In this document: one piece after another, positions 51,551 through 54,876 of the stretch
Numbering within the stretch: the first letter of the stretch is position 1
How the letters are laid out: each line of letters begins with the position of its first letter
Assembly: GCA_022839625.1 (NCBI GenBank)
Contig: JALHJL010000035.1
Span: forward strand, 1 to 54,876
Source: Phycisphaerales bacterium
GTDB lineage: Bacteria; Planctomycetota; Phycisphaerae; UBA1845; Fen-1342
Direction: 5' to 3'
DNA length: 54,876 bases
The notes under the pieces: model-generated
The model's database searches: none
What the model was told of the DNA's origin: nothing
What the model saw: the letters and a program-made list of their open reading frames with translations, nothing else
Position numbers and translations under genes: made by a program

Positions 51551-51622
51551 CGTCGTAACGTCGCCGGCACACGGCTCGTATGTTCGGGGAGTGTGGCCGA
51601 CGACTCCAGTTGGAGGCGCCGA

Positions 51623-52384
51623 ATGTCGCGATACCTGCCTTTCCTGCTCGTCTCTTGTGCTTGTACTCTGCTGATCGCCGCATGCGCTACTCCCGCCGAC
51701 AACGCTGAGCCGGCGCCGGTTGCCACGGCCGCCGCCCCGGCCCCGAGCGAACCCGCGCCCCCGACGGCAGTCACCAGAGCGTCGACCGCGCCGCCCGCCG
51801 CGCCGGCTCCCGCGCCGGCTCCCGTACTCACGCCCGTGCCGCCGACGCCGCCCGCGCCGGCAACTGCGCCCGCGCCGCCCGCCGAGGCCACACTAAAGAG
51901 CGCGATTCCGTTTACCGCGACATCGTTGGCGGGAGACAAGATCGAGTTCCCGCAGGCCTACGCGGGGAAGCTCGTGCTGGTGAGCTTCTGGGCTTCCTGG
52001 TGCCCCCATTGCCGGCGTGAGATTCCGTACTGGCGCGACGCCTTCGCGAAGTACCACGCGGAGGGGTTGGAGATGATCGGGCTCGTGACCGACAAGACTC
52101 GCGGCACGACCGCCGACAAGATCGTGGACTTCATCCGCGAGAACGAGGTGACCTGGCCGCAGATCTTCGACGATGCGCCCCGGCTGTCGCAGTCGTATGG
52201 TGCGCGCGGGGTTCCGATGTCGTTTCTGATCGACGCCGATACCGGGGCCGTCCTGGCCCAGAAGAGGGAGATTCGCAAGGAAGCCCTGGCCAAGGCGATC
52301 GAGGAGCAGCTCGCGATCAAGAAAGGACGCGCCTCGCCGGCCGGCCAGCCGGCCGCGGAGCACAAGGCCGCCGACCAGCCATAA
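51623..52384 (+). CDS. TlpA/ResA-like thioredoxin-fold lipoprotein
   Basis: 253 residues from the ATG at 51623, with GGAGG nine bases upstream. The lipobox LLIAAC at residues about 14-19 predicts a lipoprotein. Residues 20-90 are an Ala/Pro-rich tether. From about residue 95 there is a thioredoxin fold: AYAGKLVLVSFWASWCPHCR with the WCPHC active site near 123-127, and the cis-Pro loop GVPMSFLIDADTG. Such proteins reduce or exchange disulfides on the outer face of the membrane, often for cytochrome c maturation. WCPHC rather than WCGPC is a small variation within the family. It could serve the Cys-rich exported proteins of this genome; that link is speculation. Confidence 0.9.
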   Translation: MSRYLPFLLVSCACTLLIAACATPADNAEPAPVATAAAPAPSEPAPPTAVTRASTAPPAAPAPAPAPVLTPVPPTPPAPATAPAPPAEATLKSAIPFTATSLAGDKIEFPQAYAGKLVLVSFWASWCPHCRREIPYWRDAFAKYHAEGLEMIGLVTDKTRGTTADKIVDFIRENEVTWPQIFDDAPRLSQSYGARGVPMSFLIDADTGAVLAQKREIRKEALAKAIEEQLAIKKGRASPAGQPAAEHKAADQP

Positions 52385-52386
52385 CA

Positions 52387-52480
52387 GTCCGTTGAAAGAG
52401 GGGACTGGCTCCGCGCCGGTGAGCTTACGCGGTGGCGCTGCGTGGGACTCGCGCGGTGCCCGTAGCCGTTTTCAACGGAC
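52387..52480. repeat. Dispersed repeat family A, copy 2
   Basis: Starts GTCCGTTGAAAGAGGGGACT and ends CCGTTTTCAACGGAC, so its ends are inverted repeats (GTCCGTTGAAA/TTTCAACGGAC). Inner blocks GGGGACTGGCTCCGCGCCGG and CGCGGTGCCCGT match the inverted copy at 8854-8943. It starts just past the stop of the TlpA-like gene. Confidence 0.8.
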
Positions 52481-52542
52481 ACATAAGCTCAGGTTCGGCG
52501 TACCGCCTGGGGCGTGTGCGACCACGCGCGGACTGGCGCACG

Positions 52543-52718
52543 ATGAATTCGCGGGACCGCATCCTGGCCGCCCTCGCCCGGCGTGAGCCCGACCGCCTGC
52601 CGATGTGCAAGGCCACATCTACCACATGGATCAATCGGTGCCGCCGACCGTCGCGTTGGAATCATACCAGTACCTGTTGCAGTGCGTGCGCAAGCAGGGC
52701 CGATGCGGGGCGTGCTGA
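52543..52718 (+). pseudogene. Internally deleted uroporphyrinogen decarboxylase-family gene
   Basis: From ATG 52543 the frame reads MNSRDRILAALARREPDRLP, the standard start of UroD-family (URO-D/MtaA-like) proteins. Within a few codons, a second frame from about 52611 reads GHIYHMDQSVPPTVALESYQ then YLLQCVRKQG, the standard C-terminus of the same family, ending at TGA 52716-52718. The roughly 300 residues normally between them, including the active site, are gone and the frame has changed at the joint. So this is a relic and cannot make an enzyme. Confidence 0.8.
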
Positions 52719-52818
52719 CGCAACGCGCCGCGCGCCTGCGCACGGCGCAGGTTGGGAAGCGAGCGGCAGCGCCCGCGCAACCGGGCCACACGTCGCGGCG
52801 GGCGGGGAGTCTACTCGC

Positions 52819-52824
52819 TAGAAT
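52819..52824 (+). promoter_or_regulatory. TAGAAT -10 element ahead of archease-rtcB
   Basis: TAGAAT lies 24 bases before the archease ATG; no clear -35. Confidence 0.4.
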
Positions 52825-52848
52825 ATGCCGTGTGTGAGGCACAGGAAG

Positions 52849-53274
52849 ATGAGCGTCGCGCCGCAGTACGAGTTGTTCGACCATACGGCGGACCTGGGCA
52901 TCCGGGTGTGCGCTCCGTCCTTGCCCGAGCTGGTTCCTCCCGGCACCGAGGGGCTGTATGCGGCGATCGGGGAGATCGTGCCCCGCGGCGGGGCGGTTCC
53001 GTGGACGGTTGAGCTGCACGCGGGCAATCCGGCGCTGCTGTTGCGGGACTACCTCGCGGAGCTGTTGCAGTTGTTTGACGGGGAGCAGCGGCGCGTGACG
53101 GAGTTCGAGCGCGTTCAGCTCACGTCCGAACACTTGGCGGTCCAGGCGCAGACCCGGGCCGTCGATGTCGCGAGGAGCACGTTGAGCCGGGAGGTGAAGG
53201 CCGTCACGTATCATGAGTTGGCCGTGCGGCCGGTGCCGGGCGGTTACGAGGCCACGTTCATTGTGGACATATGA
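52849..53274 (+). CDS. Archease (RtcB activator)
   Basis: 141 residues from the ATG at 52849, preceded by AGGAAG. Archease speeds guanylylation and turnover of RtcB ligase. The metal-binding DHTADLGIRV is at residues about 11-20, and SREVKAVTYHEL and the final ATFIVDI are the other family signatures, including the conserved last Asp. It lies 18 bases upstream of rtcB on the same strand, so the two are co-expressed, as often seen in archaea and some bacteria. Confidence 0.93.
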   Translation: MSVAPQYELFDHTADLGIRVCAPSLPELVPPGTEGLYAAIGEIVPRGGAVPWTVELHAGNPALLLRDYLAELLQLFDGEQRRVTEFERVQLTSEHLAVQAQTRAVDVARSTLSREVKAVTYHELAVRPVPGGYEATFIVDI

Positions 53275-53292
53275 CTTCGAACGAGGTGAGCC

Positions 53293-54759
53293 ATGTCCGA
53301 GTCTGAGGGCTACGCCGGCCCGCTGGAGCAGATCGACGCCTCGCGCTGGCGAATTCCCAGGTCCTACAAGAAGGGCATGAAAGTCGATGGCATCATCTAC
53401 GCCAACGAGCGTCTGATTGGCGCCATCCGACAGGACAAGTCGCCCGAGCAGGTCGCCAATGTCGCCTGTTTGCCCGGGATCGCCGGCCCGTCGCTGGCCA
53501 TGCCCGACATCCATTGGGGGTATGGGTTCTGCATCGGCGGGGTGGCGGCAACCGACCCGGACGAGGGCGGCGTGATCAGCCCCGGCGGCGTCGGCTACGA
53601 CATCAACTGCGGGATCCGCTTGATCCGCACGGACCTGACCCGGGCCGAGGTGCAGCCGCGCATCGAGCCGCTGGTCAGTCACATGTTCGATACGGTGCCG
53701 TGCGGCGTAGGGCGCGGCGGGCGGGTGAAATTCGGACGCGACGAGCTGCGCCGGCTCTTGAGCGAGGGCTCGCGCTTCGTGGTCAACGCCGGCTTCGGCT
53801 GGGATTCCGACCTCGAGTATACGGAGGCCGGCGGGTGTCTGCCCGACGCGAATCCGGATGTCGTCTCGGCCCGCGCGCTTGACCGCGGCTTCGACCAGTG
53901 CGGCACGTTGGGCAGTGGCAATCATTTCATGGAGGTACAGGTCGTCGACGAGATCGTCGATCCGGATGCGGCCAAGGCGTTTGGCCTCTCGCTGGGGCAG
54001 ATCACGCTCATGATCCACTCCGGGTCGCGCGGCCTGGGCTATCAGATCTGCGAGGACGCTCTGAAGGACTTGCGCGACGTGCCGCGGAAGTACGGCATCG
54101 AGCTGCCCGATCAACAGCTCGTCTGCGCCCCGGTCGATTCTAAGGAGGGCCAGCGCTACCTCGGTGCCATGCAGGCGGCGGCGAACTTCGCCTGGGCGAA
54201 CCGGCAGATCATGACGCACCTCGCTCGCGACGTTTTCGCCGACATCTTCCGGCGTCCGCCGGAGCTGCTCGGGATGCGCCTGGTCTACGACGTCGCTCAC
54301 AACATCGCCAAGCTGGAGCAGTACGAAGTCGGCGGGCGGACGCGTAAGCTCTGCGTACACCGCAAAGGTGCCACGCGCGCTTTCCCCGCCGGTCATCCGG
54401 AAGTGCCCGCTGCCTACCGGGCGGTGGGTCAGCCGGTGCTCGTGCCCGGCGACATGGGCCGCTCAAGCTGGGTGCTGGTGGGTCAGCCGGCTGCGATGGA
54501 GCAGACGTTTGGCAGTTGCTGCCACGGGGCCGGCCGGGTGATGTCACGCGGGGCCGCCATCCGGGCCGCCAAGGGCCGCTCGATTGAGAGGGAGCTGCGC
54601 GACAGCGGCGTGACCGTTCGCGCCCGCGGCCGCACCGGCCTGGCGGAAGAGCAGCCGGCCGCCTACAAGGACGTAAGCGTCGTCGCGGACGCCGTGGACG
54701 CAGCCGGGATCAGCCGCAAGGTCGCGCGTCTGCGGCCGATTGGGGTAATCAAAGGGTAA
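53293..54759 (+). CDS. rtcB: RNA-splicing ligase RtcB
   Basis: 488 residues, full length. It joins RNA 2',3'-cyclic phosphate or 3'-phosphate ends to 5'-OH ends with GTP and manganese. Metal and nucleotide ligands are visible: GGVGYDINCGIRL near 100 (Asp and Cys), CGTLGSGNHFMEVQ near 202 (Asn, His), MIHSGSRGLG near 240, VYDVAHN (His) near 335, the guanylylated His in CVHRKGATRAFP near 355, and SCCHGAGRVMSR near 407. All key residues are present, so it should be active. Confidence 0.97.
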   Translation: MSESEGYAGPLEQIDASRWRIPRSYKKGMKVDGIIYANERLIGAIRQDKSPEQVANVACLPGIAGPSLAMPDIHWGYGFCIGGVAATDPDEGGVISPGGVGYDINCGIRLIRTDLTRAEVQPRIEPLVSHMFDTVPCGVGRGGRVKFGRDELRRLLSEGSRFVVNAGFGWDSDLEYTEAGGCLPDANPDVVSARALDRGFDQCGTLGSGNHFMEVQVVDEIVDPDAAKAFGLSLGQITLMIHSGSRGLGYQICEDALKDLRDVPRKYGIELPDQQLVCAPVDSKEGQRYLGAMQAAANFAWANRQIMTHLARDVFADIFRRPPELLGMRLVYDVAHNIAKLEQYEVGGRTRKLCVHRKGATRAFPAGHPEVPAAYRAVGQPVLVPGDMGRSSWVLVGQPAAMEQTFGSCCHGAGRVMSRGAAIRAAKGRSIERELRDSGVTVRARGRTGLAEEQPAAYKDVSVVADAVDAAGISRKVARLRPIGVIKG

Positions 54760-54777
54760 CAGCTTGCCGCAAGAGTA

Positions 54778-54800
54778 GCGCCGGCCCCGGGGGCCGGCGC
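54778..54800. terminator. Perfect hairpin between convergent genes
   Basis: GCGCCGGCCC pairs with GGGCCGGCGC over a three-base loop, 18 bases past the rtcB stop. It is preceded by GTA like the family B hairpins and may end transcription from both sides. Confidence 0.7.
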
Positions 54801-54840
54801 TCGCGTCGCGACTCAGAGCAGACCCGACGCCGCAGTCAGT

Positions 54841-54876
54841 CTACGGATTCGTTAGCAACGCCACGAACGGGTTGAT
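54841..54876 (-). CDS. C-terminus of a further dockerin-tailed secreted protein (partial)
   Basis: The last 11 codons on the minus strand read INPFVALLTNP then TAG at 54841-54843, and the frame continues out of the window. INPFVALL is the end of the dockerin-like pair seen at 17301-18572, and the DNA (CGCCACGAACGGGTTGAT) is identical to that gene over 18 bases. The rest of the protein cannot be seen. Confidence 0.75.
   Translation of the reverse strand: MNPFVALLTNP

Noticed and set aside
25056..54759. rtcA and rtcB as one operon
   Set aside because: They are separated by 27 kb with many unrelated genes on both strands; only archease and rtcB are adjacent.

Overview
The window is high-GC DNA read here as a chromosomal piece of a flagellated planctomycete, most likely of the Phycisphaerae type. 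This is inferred from gene content: secreted proteins ending in a dockerin-like EF-hand pair with the phrase GDINPFV, PEP-CTERM surface proteins, ECF sigma factors paired with Ser/Thr kinases, and a FliW-CsrA-flagellin set. No rRNA, CRISPR array or complete tRNA was found.

Layout. 1-3.7 kb: two secreted proteins on the minus strand, one with ten Cys-rich CTDC-type repeats, plus a remnant of a related repeat gene. 4-8.8 kb: gmk, rpoZ, a CoaC-only phosphopantothenoylcysteine decarboxylase, acetoacetyl-CoA synthetase, a DUF433/PIN-like toxin-antitoxin pair and a YceI protein. 9-21.9 kb: two large dockerin-tailed secreted proteins, a PEP-CTERM protein, two sigma factor-kinase modules, a stand-alone MetH-activation-like protein and ClpS. 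22-30.3 kb: P5C dehydrogenase, a repeat-rich intergenic region, a HEAT membrane protein, RtcA, a cold-shock protein, a second PEP-CTERM protein and a large exported HEAT protein. 30.8-42.9 kb: a flagellar cluster in one direction, flgF-flgG-flgA-flgH-flgI-flgJ-flgN-flgK-flgL-fliW-csrA-flagellin. 43-55 kb: a hybrid histidine kinase, an intact IS with perfect 21-bp inverted repeats, a zinc-ribbon/kinase/TPR protein with a 3' frameshift, an unusual non-coding-looking leader with a 22-codon ORF, a GH20-type glycosidase, a TlpA-like lipoprotein, a gutted UroD-family pseudogene, archease and RtcB, and the last 11 codons of another dockerin-tailed gene.

How genes fit together. The flagellar cluster supplies distal rod, L and P ring, hook-filament junction and filament parts, and carries its own post-transcriptional control (FliW-CsrA, with a GGA-containing Shine-Dalgarno in front of flagellin). 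RtcB with its activator archease and the cyclase RtcA form the parts of an RNA break-repair pathway, although RtcA lies 27 kb from the other two. Sigma factor-kinase pairs and the PAS-rich histidine kinase point to heavy signalling capacity.

Most notable unexplained features: a heptanucleotide array that encodes the hydrophobic core of the FlgI signal peptide, a structured leader plus 22-codon ORF at 49.4-49.7 kb, three families of dispersed intergenic repeats, and several cases of visible gene decay (1-0.5 kb, 47.1 kb, 52.6 kb). All functions come from reading motifs by eye; no database search was run.
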